Positions 1-7,531 of a stretch of DNA of 13,293 bases are shown piece after piece. Source of the DNA: an uncultured Clostridia bacterium (GTDB taxonomy: Bacteria > Bacillota > Clostridia > Christensenellales > UBA1242); assembly GCA_947384015.1 (NCBI GenBank), contig CANDFN010000022.1:1-13293 (forward strand). Direction: 5' to 3'. Under the pieces are notes generated by a model. That model did no database searches and was not told the DNA's origin. It saw nothing but the letters and a program-made list of their open reading frames with translations. A program made the position numbers and the translations under genes. The first letter of the stretch is position 1, and every line of letters starts with the position of its first letter.

Positions 1-45
1 GATGTATTATGGTGACTGGAGTTCAGACGTGTGCTCTTCCGATCT
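1..45 (+). other. Illumina TruSeq index adapter, not genomic
   Basis: Bases 12-45 match the 34-base Illumina multiplexing (read 2) primer sequence, from GTGACTGGAG to its TTCCGATCT end. The preceding bases fit the rest of that oligonucleotide: GAT at 1-3 is the end of the P7 segment and the eight bases at 4-11 sit where an i7 index would be. Genomic sequence begins at about base 46. In translation the adapter reads as the well-known artefact GDWSSDVCSSDL, which makes a false N-terminus with an ATG at base 2. The adapter match is seen directly; the index interpretation is inferred from position and length. Confidence 0.98.
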
Positions 46-961
46 TAAAGAAGATAATGAAAAATTATTGTTATCGCAAGGGTATGTGCTTTTCTATAAG
101 CGTAGAATTATTACAAATTATTATTTACCACCAGACGTGGATGAGAATAGTAAAGGTTTAAAAGATAAATGTGTTAGAATTAGAAAATCTGTCAGGTTGG
201 ATAAAGACGGAACAGATGTTGACGGAGTGTCACTTTTTAATAAGAAAAAAGAACCTAGTGATAGGCAAAATATTAAACAAGAAAAACAATATTTAAAAGC
301 GGGCTACAAACATATCCTTACAGACGATAAATACGACTGGGTTTTTATGCACAAAGAATATGAAACTAATAGAATTGCATTCCAGTTGCAAGACATAAAA
401 GGTATAGGTTTAATTGTTGCTTACTTTAATAAGAACTATTATGGCAAACCCCATAAAGAACAAACAGAGTTGTTAATTAAAGATATTGAAAATGTAGGGA
501 TAAAAATTTTATCTAAAAAGCAGGTAGATAGATTTAAAATTGTTAAAGATAAAAACAAACAACTTTTTAACATGAAACAAGTAAGGAACCTTTTGAGTAA
601 AGAAAAACAAGTGTTTTTGTTTTACGATTTTGCAAACAGTTTAAAACAACATTGTTGTGCTGATACTTGTTATTTGCCCATTGCAAGTTACTGGACAAAA
701 GATAATCCTTTTTATGGACACTGTGCAATAGTTGCGCTTAGTGTGTATGATAAGTTTGGCGGTAAGATAAAACGAGGGATTATAAAAGAAAACAATTTAA
801 CCCATTATTGGAATGAAATTAATGGTGTTGATTATGATTTTACCATTCAACAATTTAAGGAAGATCCAACAATTGAATTTATTGCTTACAAAACAAAAAA
901 AGAGATGTTGAAAGATGCAGATTTTAAATTAAGGTATAAAAATTTTAAGAAAAAAGGTTAA
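46..961 (+). CDS. 5'-truncated protein with C-terminal YunG-like domain
   Basis: The reading frame is open from the adapter junction to TAA at 959-961, leaving about 305 genuine residues; the true start is missing. The C-terminal third resembles the YunG family: a Cys-Tyr-Leu-Pro segment near base 668, then a Trp, then GHCAIVALSVYDKFGG (bases about 716-763), then HYWNEING and a final Asp-Phe-Thr-x-x-Gln-Phe. This matches the family pattern of a Gly-(Gln/His)-Cys-x-(V/I)-x-Ala-Leu core and a HYWN motif followed by Asp-Leu-Thr. YunG-type proteins are small, of uncharacterised function, and their conserved Cys and His residues suggest but do not prove an enzymatic role. The N-terminal ~190 residues are lysine-rich, have no signal peptide or membrane segment, and I do not recognise them, so this may be a fusion or a longer member. 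It is followed after 2 bp by a membrane protein gene and then tgt, probably in one transcript. The adapter-encoded start should not be used. Confidence 0.7.
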
Positions 962-963
962 GT

Positions 964-1527
964 ATGAATGAAGAACTAAACAAATTTAAAAAGACTAGAA
1001 AACTATTTGGCTTAATTGTTTGTGGATTGTCTTTGCCAATATCGGCAGCGTTTTTATTTTACATATTTTTTTCAAATGATAAATTTGGCAAATTAGATGC
1101 AGTTGTATACGGAATATATCTTTGCTTTATTATTGCAGTTTTAATTAGTTTTATAGTGTTTGATGTTAAAAGAACTAAACTTATAAGAAAATATTTTGGA
1201 AAAGTTAGTAATGAAGATAAACTTCTTGCACAAAAGCTGTTAAAGCTAGTTGATGTGTTTAAATTGGAATTTGAGTATGTTGATGAGAATCAACAAAACT
1301 GGACAAAAAATCATGAAGAAATTGCGGATGTTGAACATGGTTTTAGCAGTAAAGATGAAGTAAAATTTGCATTAAAACAAATAATAAAAAAGCGTAAAGC
1401 AAATGCTTTAATTGTTAACAACTTAAACTTGTTAGAAAAGTATTTACAATACATTGGTAATCAACAGTTTGTAGAATATGTAAACAATTTGTTACCGTTG
1501 TTAAATAGAAATATTACAGAAATTTAG
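964..1527 (+). CDS. Two-helix membrane protein of unknown function
   Basis: A 187-residue protein starting at ATG 964, two bases after the preceding stop, with an AAAGG ribosome binding site inside the end of the upstream gene. This suggests co-transcription and perhaps translational coupling. Two hydrophobic helices are visible, at about residues 14-36 and 46-66, separated by a short polar hairpin (Ser-Asn-Asp-Lys). A basic N-terminus and Lys-Arg after the second helix predict both ends in the cytoplasm. The remaining ~120 residues are charged, helix-rich and soluble in character (Lys, Glu, Asn, Leu), ending in a leucine-rich stretch. I recognise no family and see no catalytic motif. tgt starts 10 bp after its stop codon. 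Function is unassigned. Confidence 0.8.
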   Translation: MNEELNKFKKTRKLFGLIVCGLSLPISAAFLFYIFFSNDKFGKLDAVVYGIYLCFIIAVLISFIVFDVKRTKLIRKYFGKVSNEDKLLAQKLLKLVDVFKLEFEYVDENQQNWTKNHEEIADVEHGFSSKDEVKFALKQIIKKRKANALIVNNLNLLEKYLQYIGNQQFVEYVNNLLPLLNRNITEI

Positions 1528-1537
1528 AAGGAATAAT

Positions 1538-2656
1538 ATGAATAAAAATTTTAGTTACGAAGTTTTACATATAGACAAAAATAGCGGGGCAAGAACAGGG
1601 GTTTTGCATACTCCGCACGGCGATATTTACACGCCAATTTATATGCCTGTCGGCACACTTGCAACTGTAAAAAGTTTAACCAGTGATGATTTGTATGATT
1701 TGGGTGCACAGATAATTTTGGCAAACACATATCACCTTCATATCCGTCCAGGGGATGAGCTGGTAAAGAAAGCTGGTGGTGTGCATAAGTTTATGAACTT
1801 TCATCGTCCCATGCTTACAGACAGCGGAGGGTTTCAGGTTTTTAGTTTGGCAGACATTAGAAAAATTACGGATGACGGGGTTGAATTTAAAAACCACTTG
1901 TCTGGCGCTAAAATGTTTTTTTCGCCAGAAAAAGCAATAGAAATAGAAAACAATTTGGGTGCAGATATTATTATGGCGTTTGATGTTTGTAGTGAATATG
2001 GAGTATCGCACCAAGAAGCAGAGCTTGCCATGACTAGAACTCTTAATTGGTTAGACCGTTGCTACAAATATCATAAAGATGAAAAGCAAATGTTGTTCCC
2101 AATTGTGCAAGGCAATTTTTATGAAGATTTAAGGTTAAAAAGCCTAGAGGCTACAAAACCATATTGTAAATGTGGTATTGCTATTGGTGGGCTTAGTGTA
2201 GGCGAGCCAAAAGACGTAATGATACGAATGCTTGATGTAATGAAACCTCATTACCCAGAAAACATGCCAAGATATATGATGGGTGTTGGCACGCCAGACT
2301 ATATTTTTGAAAGCGTTGAGCGTGGCATAGATATGTTTGACTGTGTGCTTCAAACACGTGTGGCTCGTAATGGTTTGGCAATGACAAGCCATGGGAAAGT
2401 GATTCTAAAGAACGCAAAGTATAAAGAAGATTTTAGTCCACTTGATGATGAGTGCGATTGTTATGCTTGCAAAAACCACACAAAAGCATATTTGCATCAT
2501 CTTGTTATGTGTAACGAGATTTTGGCGGCAAGGTTGCTTAGTTTACATAATATTCGTTTTACATTAAATATGATGGACAAGATGAGAGAAGCTATTAACA
2601 ATGATAGATTTAACGAATATAAAAAAGAATTTTATGAAAAGTATGGAATAAAATAA
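1538..2656 (+). CDS. tgt: tRNA-guanine transglycosylase
   Basis: This 372-residue protein has the length and motifs of bacterial queuine/preQ1 tRNA-ribosyltransferase, which exchanges guanine-34 in the anticodons of Tyr, His, Asn and Asp tRNAs for preQ1 in the queuosine pathway. Key features are DSGGFQVFSL at D95 (base-recognition/catalytic Asp) and MFDCVLQTR with nucleophile-position D268. The zinc site is C306, C308, C311 and H337, with the C-x-C-x2-C-x25-H spacing of characterised TGTs. An early HLHIRPG segment and the GGLSVGE loop are also present. Residue 271 is Gln where many orthologues have Pro (CVLPTR); this position varies, so activity is still expected. The start is supported by AGAAGGA at about 1526-1532. 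It lies 10 bp after the membrane-protein gene and is followed by yajC, a common tgt neighbour, but yajC has its own promoter. No preQ1 riboswitch is seen upstream. Confidence 0.97.
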   Translation: MNKNFSYEVLHIDKNSGARTGVLHTPHGDIYTPIYMPVGTLATVKSLTSDDLYDLGAQIILANTYHLHIRPGDELVKKAGGVHKFMNFHRPMLTDSGGFQVFSLADIRKITDDGVEFKNHLSGAKMFFSPEKAIEIENNLGADIIMAFDVCSEYGVSHQEAELAMTRTLNWLDRCYKYHKDEKQMLFPIVQGNFYEDLRLKSLEATKPYCKCGIAIGGLSVGEPKDVMIRMLDVMKPHYPENMPRYMMGVGTPDYIFESVERGIDMFDCVLQTRVARNGLAMTSHGKVILKNAKYKEDFSPLDDECDCYACKNHTKAYLHHLVMCNEILAARLLSLHNIRFTLNMMDKMREAINNDRFNEYKKEFYEKYGIK

Positions 2657-2768
2657 AAGGTAATTTTATAATCAATAAAATTCAAATAAAAATACTATAA
2701 ATAGTAAAATTTATATAAAATAAAACAAAAAAATAAATATTTATATTTGATTATTAACATAAATTAGT

Positions 2769-2797
2769 TTGACATTACATTTAATTGCTGATAGAAT
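2769..2797 (+). promoter_or_regulatory. Sigma-A-type promoter for yajC
   Basis: A perfect TTGACA (2769-2774) is followed by a 17-bp spacer and TAGAAT (2792-2797), preceded by TG one base upstream (an extended -10). Transcription would start near 2804, giving a leader of only ~16 nt that contains the GGAGAGG ribosome binding site just before ATG 2820. This separates yajC transcription from tgt. The call rests on sequence matches only. Confidence 0.75.
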
Positions 2798-2819
2798 TAA
2801 TTAAATTAAAGGAGAGGAA

Positions 2820-3278
2820 ATGGGCAAGGGTAATTTGATTTTAATGATTGTTGTAATTGTTTTAATTGTTGCAATGTTTACAATAAGTTTTATAAGGAAA
2901 AAACGTTTTAATAACGATTTAACCGCAATGCGTTCTGATTTAAAAATAGGTGATAAGGTTATGACCGATACAGGCGTTGTTGGTGAACTTGTGGATACTT
3001 ACGAAGAAGAGGGTTATAAATACTTTGTGCTTAAATCTGGTAAAGGTAACAATGTTGGTTATTTTGCAGTTCATGCTAATGCAATTTACTATGTTTTTGG
3101 TAAAGAACAAAAGGCTAATGATGGTAAAATAAAATCTGCAGTTGTGGAACAAGTTAAAATAAATGAAGTAAACGAAGAGGCTGAAGTGTCAAAACAAACT
3201 CAAGAAACAAAACTTGATGGTGAAGAGGTTGCTCAGCCTAAAACAAAAAATAATAAAAAGAATACTAATAAAAAATAA
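2820..3278 (+). CDS. yajC: Preprotein translocase accessory subunit YajC
   Basis: A 152-residue protein with a single N-terminal transmembrane helix at about residues 6-25, followed by basic Arg-Lys-Lys-Arg. Then comes the compact YajC cytoplasmic domain (LKIGDKVMTDTGVVGELVD, then a Phe-Val-Leu strand and a Tyr-Tyr-Val-Phe end, to about residue 93). YajC associates with SecDF at the SecYEG translocon and is not essential in studied bacteria. The ~55-residue C-terminal tail is low-complexity: first acidic (Glu-Val-Asn-Glu-Glu-Ala-Glu), then Lys/Asn-rich, and longer than the ~85-110 residues of many homologues. This tail type is common in low-GC bacteria and is probably disordered. The start is fixed by GGAGAGG at 2811-2817. 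The gene has its own promoter and a terminator overlapping its stop codon, so it appears monocistronic. Confidence 0.93.
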   Translation: MGKGNLILMIVVIVLIVAMFTISFIRKKRFNNDLTAMRSDLKIGDKVMTDTGVVGELVDTYEEEGYKYFVLKSGKGNNVGYFAVHANAIYYVFGKEQKANDGKIKSAVVEQVKINEVNEEAEVSKQTQETKLDGEEVAQPKTKNNKKNTNKK

Positions 3279-3298
3279 AGCACATTATGTGCTTTTTT
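3277..3298 (+). terminator. Rho-independent terminator after yajC
   Basis: A perfect 8-bp stem, AAAGCACA (3277-3284) and TGTGCTTT (3288-3295) with a 3-nt loop, runs directly into a T tract. The left arm overlaps the yajC TAA stop (3276-3278), which is compact but typical of such terminators. Confidence 0.85.
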
Positions 3299-3364
3299 GT
3301 TTATCTAATATCTTAAAATTAATAGTAGTTTAACATTAAAAATAAAACGAGAATATGAAAATTG

Positions 3365-3394
3365 TTGACAACTCAACTTGAAATAATGTAATAT
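3365..3394 (+). promoter_or_regulatory. Promoter of the ABC exporter operon
   Basis: A perfect TTGACA at 3365-3370 and TAATAT at 3389-3394 are separated by 18 bp. ATG 3413 follows, with GGAG at 3404-3407, so the leader is very short. A small inverted repeat, GTTGA-CAAC-TCAAC (3364-3377), overlaps the -35 box and could be an operator half-site pair, but 5-bp arms are too short to claim a repressor site. Confidence 0.65.
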
Positions 3395-3412
3395 GATTGT
3401 TATGGAGAAACT

Positions 3413-5179
3413 ATGCTAAAATTAATTTTTACAAGGTTAAATAAAAAACAATATTTTGCTGTAGTTGGCATGATAGTTTTAATTATTATGCAGGTTTGGT
3501 TAGAGTTAACTATTCCAGACTATATGAGTGAAATTACGTTGCTAGTTCAAACGCCAGCAAGTAGCATGAGTGAAATTTTAATAGTTGGAGCTAAGATGTT
3601 GGCCTGCGCTGTTGGTAGTGCAATATTTGCTGCGATTACCAACTTTTTAAGTGCAAGGGTGTCCACTGGTTTTGGTAAACGTGTTCGTCATGACATTTTT
3701 GAACATGTAAACAATTTTTCTTCTGCTGAAATTTCGCAATTCTCAACAGCTAGTTTAATTACAAGAACAACAAATGATACTTTCCAAATTCAAAACTTCG
3801 TAGCACGTGGTGCAATGGTTTTTATTAAAGCGCCTATAATGGCTATTTGGGCAATTATAAAAATAAGTGGCAAGAACTATCATTGGTCTATTGCTACAGT
3901 TGTTGCAATTATTTTCATATGCGCAGTTGTTGCTAGTGTTACAAGTTATGCATTACCAAGGCTTAAAAAAGTTCAACTACAAACGGATGATGTAAACCGT
4001 GTAACGCGTGAAAATCTTACAGGGCTACGTGTGGTGCGTGCTTATAATGCGGAAAGTCATTTGGAAGAGAAGTTTGCGGAATGTAACGACAAATTAACAA
4101 AAACAAGTATTAAAGTAGATAAAGCAATGGAACTTATTGCGCCTTCTATGAGTATTGTTATGAGCTCGCTTACGCTTGCAATTTATTGGATTGGGGCTTA
4201 TGTTATAAATAAAGCACATGCTATAAATAAGTTAATAGTCTTTTCAGATATGGTTACTTTCTCTTCATATGCTGTGCAAATTGTAATGTCTTTTGTAATG
4301 CTTGTAGCGGTATTTATTATGATGCCACGTGCAGCAGTTTCTGCAAATCGTTTAAACGAAGTGCTATATACAAAATCTTCCATACTTAGTGGTGAAGGTG
4401 TTAAAGTAGAGCCTGAGCAAAAAGGCATTGTAGAATTTAAAAATGTATATTTTCAATATAATGCAAATGATGCTGATGAATATGTTTTAGAAGATATTTC
4501 TTTTAAAGCAAATAAGGGCGATGTTGTTGCGTTTATAGGTGCAACTGGTAGTGGTAAATCAACACTAATAAACTTAGTTCCTCGTTTTTGGGATGCAACA
4601 AAAGGCGAAGTTCTAGTAGACGGACACAATGTTAAAGATTTTACTTTAAAAGATTTAAGAAAACGTATTGGTTACGCTTCTCAACGTGCTATACTTTTTA
4701 GCGGTAGTGTAGAATCTAATGTGTCTCTTGGCGAAACAGAGCCTAATGTAGATTCCATTGTTCAAGCAATTAACATTAGTCAAAGTGCAGACTTTGTTGC
4801 TAATATGAGTGGTATTCAAGCACCAATCAGCCAAGGCGGTAAAAATGTTAGCGGTGGACAGAAACAACGTCTATCTATTGCCCGTGCCATTGCAAAAAAG
4901 CCAGAAATACTAATTTTTGACGATTCGTTCTCGGCATTGGATTATAAAACAGATAAAACCTTGCGTGCTGCAATAAATAAAGAATTAGCCAATACAACAG
5001 TGTTGCTTGTTGCCCAACGTATAGGCACAATAAAGGATGCGGACTTGATACTTGTGTTGGAAGACGGAAAGGTTGTTGGTAAAGGTAAACACGAAGAATT
5101 GTTAAAGAAATGCAAAGTTTATAAAGAAATTGCATTATCTCAATTAAGTGAGGAGGAATTAAATGAAAACAAAAAATAA
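3413..5179 (+). CDS. ABC exporter half-transporter, degenerate-NBD subunit
   Basis: A 588-residue half-transporter: an N-terminal type I exporter membrane domain (first helix at about residues 15-32, further helices to ~310), then a nucleotide-binding domain. Motifs are Walker A GATGSGKST (376-384), an intact signature VSGGQ (479-483) and Walker B ILIFDD. The residue after the Walker B Asp503 is Asp504 instead of the catalytic Glu, and the switch His is Gln535 (VAQR). This pattern marks the non-hydrolytic NBD of heterodimeric exporters such as LmrCD, BmrCD and TM287/288. The partner is encoded by the next gene, which overlaps this one by 17 bp. The intact signature here should complete the catalytic ATP site with the partner's Walker A/B. 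The substrate is unknown; this class includes drug, lipid and peptide exporters, and nothing nearby settles it. Its own promoter lies just upstream. Confidence 0.92.
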   Translation: MLKLIFTRLNKKQYFAVVGMIVLIIMQVWLELTIPDYMSEITLLVQTPASSMSEILIVGAKMLACAVGSAIFAAITNFLSARVSTGFGKRVRHDIFEHVNNFSSAEISQFSTASLITRTTNDTFQIQNFVARGAMVFIKAPIMAIWAIIKISGKNYHWSIATVVAIIFICAVVASVTSYALPRLKKVQLQTDDVNRVTRENLTGLRVVRAYNAESHLEEKFAECNDKLTKTSIKVDKAMELIAPSMSIVMSSLTLAIYWIGAYVINKAHAINKLIVFSDMVTFSSYAVQIVMSFVMLVAVFIMMPRAAVSANRLNEVLYTKSSILSGEGVKVEPEQKGIVEFKNVYFQYNANDADEYVLEDISFKANKGDVVAFIGATGSGKSTLINLVPRFWDATKGEVLVDGHNVKDFTLKDLRKRIGYASQRAILFSGSVESNVSLGETEPNVDSIVQAINISQSADFVANMSGIQAPISQGGKNVSGGQKQRLSIARAIAKKPEILIFDDSFSALDYKTDKTLRAAINKELANTTVLLVAQRIGTIKDADLILVLEDGKVVGKGKHEELLKKCKVYKEIALSQLSEEELNENKK

Positions 5180-7283
5180 TTCTTTTAAATCCTCTATGGG
5201 TAAATTGTTTAAATCTTTAAAACCTTATTTGCCAATGTTGATAACTGCACTTGTTCTTATTATTATAAGCACAGTGTGTATGTTAACAGGGCCTAATAGA
5301 TTAAGTGAAGTTACAAATGTAATACAAAAAGGTATAAGCATAAATCTTACTTTAAGCGATGAGGAATTGACCTCACTAAAAAATGGCAATAGTGTAACAT
5401 CTAAGCAAATTAATGCAGATAATCTCACAGCAATCATAATTTTTAATTACGTTAAAGATGTTGACAATAGCACAGACGGATTTGTTGCGGAAGATGTTTT
5501 AAATATTAATATTGACGCAAAGATTACAACTCCAAACGAAGAAAAGAATGTAACGGTAGATTTTGACTTATCTATGGGTGATGTGCTAAATGCAGAAAAT
5601 GGTTTTTTTGATATAACTTCGTTTAATGGGGCAGATTTATCTGCTTTGGGCGGAGTTGGTGTAAGCTGGGCCAATAATCAGTTGTCTTTATGGGTAAACA
5701 CTAAAGCAGAAATAGATATAGTAAAAATTGTTAGAATATGTGTGCTACTTGTTGTATTATACTTAATTTCTTATGCTACTAACTATGCTGAAAATTATAT
5801 AATGGCAATTTTAAATAACAAAGTAAGTTACGATTTGCGTAAACGAGTTATTGAAAAAATTAATAAATTACCATTAAGCTATTTTGATAAAATTCAGTAT
5901 GGCGAAGTGCTAAGTAGAATGGTAAATGATGTAGACACAATAGGAACAACGCTTAATAACTCTTTTACCGATTTGATTGCAGCTGGTATGCAGTTTATAG
6001 GCTCGCTTATAATGATGTTTGCAACAAACTGGATTATGGCACTGGCTGGAGTTGGTGCAACATTAATTGGTTTTGCGTTTATGTTCTTAATAATAAATAA
6101 ATCTCAACGTTATTTTGTAGAACAACAACGTTTGTTAGGTTTGGTTAATGGGGAAGTGGAAGAAGCTTATTCTGGTCAGGATGTAATTAAAGCGTATAAT
6201 GCCGAGGCTCAAACTTTAAAGAACTTTGATAAGAAAAATGATAAGTTATATGCAACGTCATGGCGTGCTCAATTCTATTCTGGCATTATGCACCCGCTTA
6301 TGGGATTTATTGGTAACTTGGGTTATGTGGTAGTTTGTGTTGTGGGTGCGTTACTTGTTCATTTTGGCAAAATACATTTTTCTGTAATTGTTGCTATTAT
6401 GATTTACATTCGTTTGTTTACTCAGCCTCTTGCTCAACTTGGGCAGGCGGGTGCGCAGTTGCAAACAACAGCGGCAGCGTCTAGCAGGGTGTTTGAATTG
6501 TTGGAAGCAGACGAATTAACGGATGAAAGTGCAATAACCAATCAACTTGCAAATGTTAAAGGTAATATAGAATTTAAACATGTTAAATTTGGTTATACTC
6601 CTAACAAAATTATTATTAAAGACTTTTCTGTTAAAGTAAAGGCTGGTCAAAAGGTGGCAATAGTTGGACCTACTGGTGCGGGTAAAACCACATTAGTTAA
6701 TCTGATTATGAAATTTTATGACATTAACGATGGCGACATTTTAATAGATGATGTCTCTATTAAAGATTTAACGCGAGAAAATATCCATCAGATATTTAGT
6801 ATGGTTCTTCAAGATACATGGCTGTTCCAGGGCACAGTAAAAGAAAACTTACGCTTTAATAAAACCGATGTTACAGACGAACAAATTATAGAGGCTTGTA
6901 AAGCAAGTGGTGTAGACCATTTAATAAAAACTCTTCCAAAAGGTTACGATACAGTGCTTGATGATAATACTAATATAAGCGCAGGTCAAAAACAACTTTT
7001 AACAATTGCGCGCGCAATGGTGGAAGATTCACCTATGTTAATATTGGATGAAGCGACAAGCAGTGTTGACACCCGCACTGAGCTGTTAATACAAAAGGCT
7101 ATGGATAAACTAACAAAAAATAGGACCTCTTTTGTTATAGCGCATAGGTTATCTACCATTAAAAATGCAGATATTATTTTGGTAATGAAAGATGGAGATG
7201 TTGTTGAAATTGGTAACCACAAAACCTTAATAAAACAAAATGGCTTGTATGCAGAATTGTATAATAGTCAGTTTGAGAACTAA
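5163..7283 (+). CDS. ABC exporter half-transporter, catalytic subunit with ectodomain
   Basis: A 706-residue half-transporter starting inside the end of the previous gene, with a strong AGGAGG at 5151-5156, so translation is probably coupled. The NBD has Walker A GPTGAGKTT (502-510), Walker B LILDE with catalytic Glu630 and switch His661 (IAHR). Its signature is ISAGQ (605-609) rather than the usual LSGGQ. This is the expected complement to the partner: its Walker sites face the partner's intact signature (active site), and its altered signature faces the partner's degenerate Walker B/switch (inactive site). It is about 100 residues longer than typical half-transporters. The extra length lies between TM1 (about 23-42) and TM2 (about 186-205), giving a predicted extracellular domain of ~140 polar residues rich in Asn, Asp, Thr and Ser. 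That domain could bind substrate or gate the exterior, but its role is unknown. A strong terminator follows. Confidence 0.92.
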   Translation: MKTKNNSFKSSMGKLFKSLKPYLPMLITALVLIIISTVCMLTGPNRLSEVTNVIQKGISINLTLSDEELTSLKNGNSVTSKQINADNLTAIIIFNYVKDVDNSTDGFVAEDVLNINIDAKITTPNEEKNVTVDFDLSMGDVLNAENGFFDITSFNGADLSALGGVGVSWANNQLSLWVNTKAEIDIVKIVRICVLLVVLYLISYATNYAENYIMAILNNKVSYDLRKRVIEKINKLPLSYFDKIQYGEVLSRMVNDVDTIGTTLNNSFTDLIAAGMQFIGSLIMMFATNWIMALAGVGATLIGFAFMFLIINKSQRYFVEQQRLLGLVNGEVEEAYSGQDVIKAYNAEAQTLKNFDKKNDKLYATSWRAQFYSGIMHPLMGFIGNLGYVVVCVVGALLVHFGKIHFSVIVAIMIYIRLFTQPLAQLGQAGAQLQTTAAASSRVFELLEADELTDESAITNQLANVKGNIEFKHVKFGYTPNKIIIKDFSVKVKAGQKVAIVGPTGAGKTTLVNLIMKFYDINDGDILIDDVSIKDLTRENIHQIFSMVLQDTWLFQGTVKENLRFNKTDVTDEQIIEACKASGVDHLIKTLPKGYDTVLDDNTNISAGQKQLLTIARAMVEDSPMLILDEATSSVDTRTELLIQKAMDKLTKNRTSFVIAHRLSTIKNADIILVMKDGDVVEIGNHKTLIKQNGLYAELYNSQFEN

Positions 7284-7300
7284 AATTATACAAATTCAAT

Positions 7301-7330
7301 AAAAAGGATGTGAAATTTCACATCCTTTTT
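7301..7330 (+). terminator. Perfect 30-bp palindromic terminator after the ABC operon
   Basis: AAAAAGGATGTGAAA is followed immediately by its exact reverse complement. The arms are 15 bp, and in RNA the AAATTT centre forms the loop. An A tract on the left and a T tract on the right let it act in both directions, insulating the ABC operon from the surface-protein promoter ~100 bp downstream. Confidence 0.92.
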
Positions 7331-7429
7331 ATATAAATCTATGATATGTATTAGATATTAATATGCAATTTGTCTTATATGAATAAAAAGTGGGGAAATT
7401 AAAAAAAATAAAATAATAGATCAAATTGC

Positions 7430-7458
7430 TTGACAAAGTGGACGGGGGGGGGTATAAT
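7430..7458 (+). promoter_or_regulatory. Promoter with poly-G spacer, probably phase-variable
   Basis: Perfect TTGACA (7430-7435) and perfect TATAAT (7453-7458) have a spacer of exactly 17 bp. The last 9 spacer bases (7444-7452) are all G, abutting the -10 box. Gain or loss of G by strand slippage would change the spacer length one base at a time and so change promoter strength. As read here the spacing is optimal, so this copy is predicted ON. Transcription would start near 7465, leaving a ~67-nt leader with AAAGGAG at 7516-7522 before ATG 7532. The same arrangement recurs at 12806-12835. The elements are seen directly; phase variation is inferred. Confidence 0.85.
7444..7452 (+). repeat. Homopolymer G9 tract in promoter spacer
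   Basis: Nine consecutive G bases in otherwise very A+T-rich intergenic DNA, immediately 5' of the -10 box. Homopolymeric G/C runs of this length are a known substrate for slipped-strand mispairing. The paralogous promoter downstream has ten. Confidence 0.95.
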
Positions 7459-7531
7459 ATATTTATATATGGCTAAACAATAGCATTTGGCAAAGCTTTT
7501 TAAACACTAAACAAAAAAGGAGAAAATTAAA

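Noticed and set aside
2..46. ATG at base 2 as the start of the first gene
   Set aside because: It lies in Illumina adapter sequence, so it is not a biological start.
1400..1537. preQ1 riboswitch in front of tgt
   Set aside because: tgt follows the previous gene by 10 bp with only a ribosome binding site, leaving no room for an aptamer, and none is visible in the coding sequence before it.
2693..2706. Small hairpin TACTAT-AA-ATAGTA as terminator after tgt
   Set aside because: The stem is 6 bp with almost no GC, a 2-nt loop and no proper T tract; such pairings are expected by chance in DNA this A+T-rich. No convincing tgt terminator is seen.
3364..3377. Inverted repeat GTTGA-CAAC-TCAAC as a repressor operator
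   Set aside because: Only 5-bp arms, partly formed by the -35 box itself, and no regulator gene nearby; not enough to call a site.
7444..7452. G-quadruplex at the poly-G tract
   Set aside because: A single G run with no further G runs nearby cannot form an intramolecular quadruplex; slippage explains the tract better.
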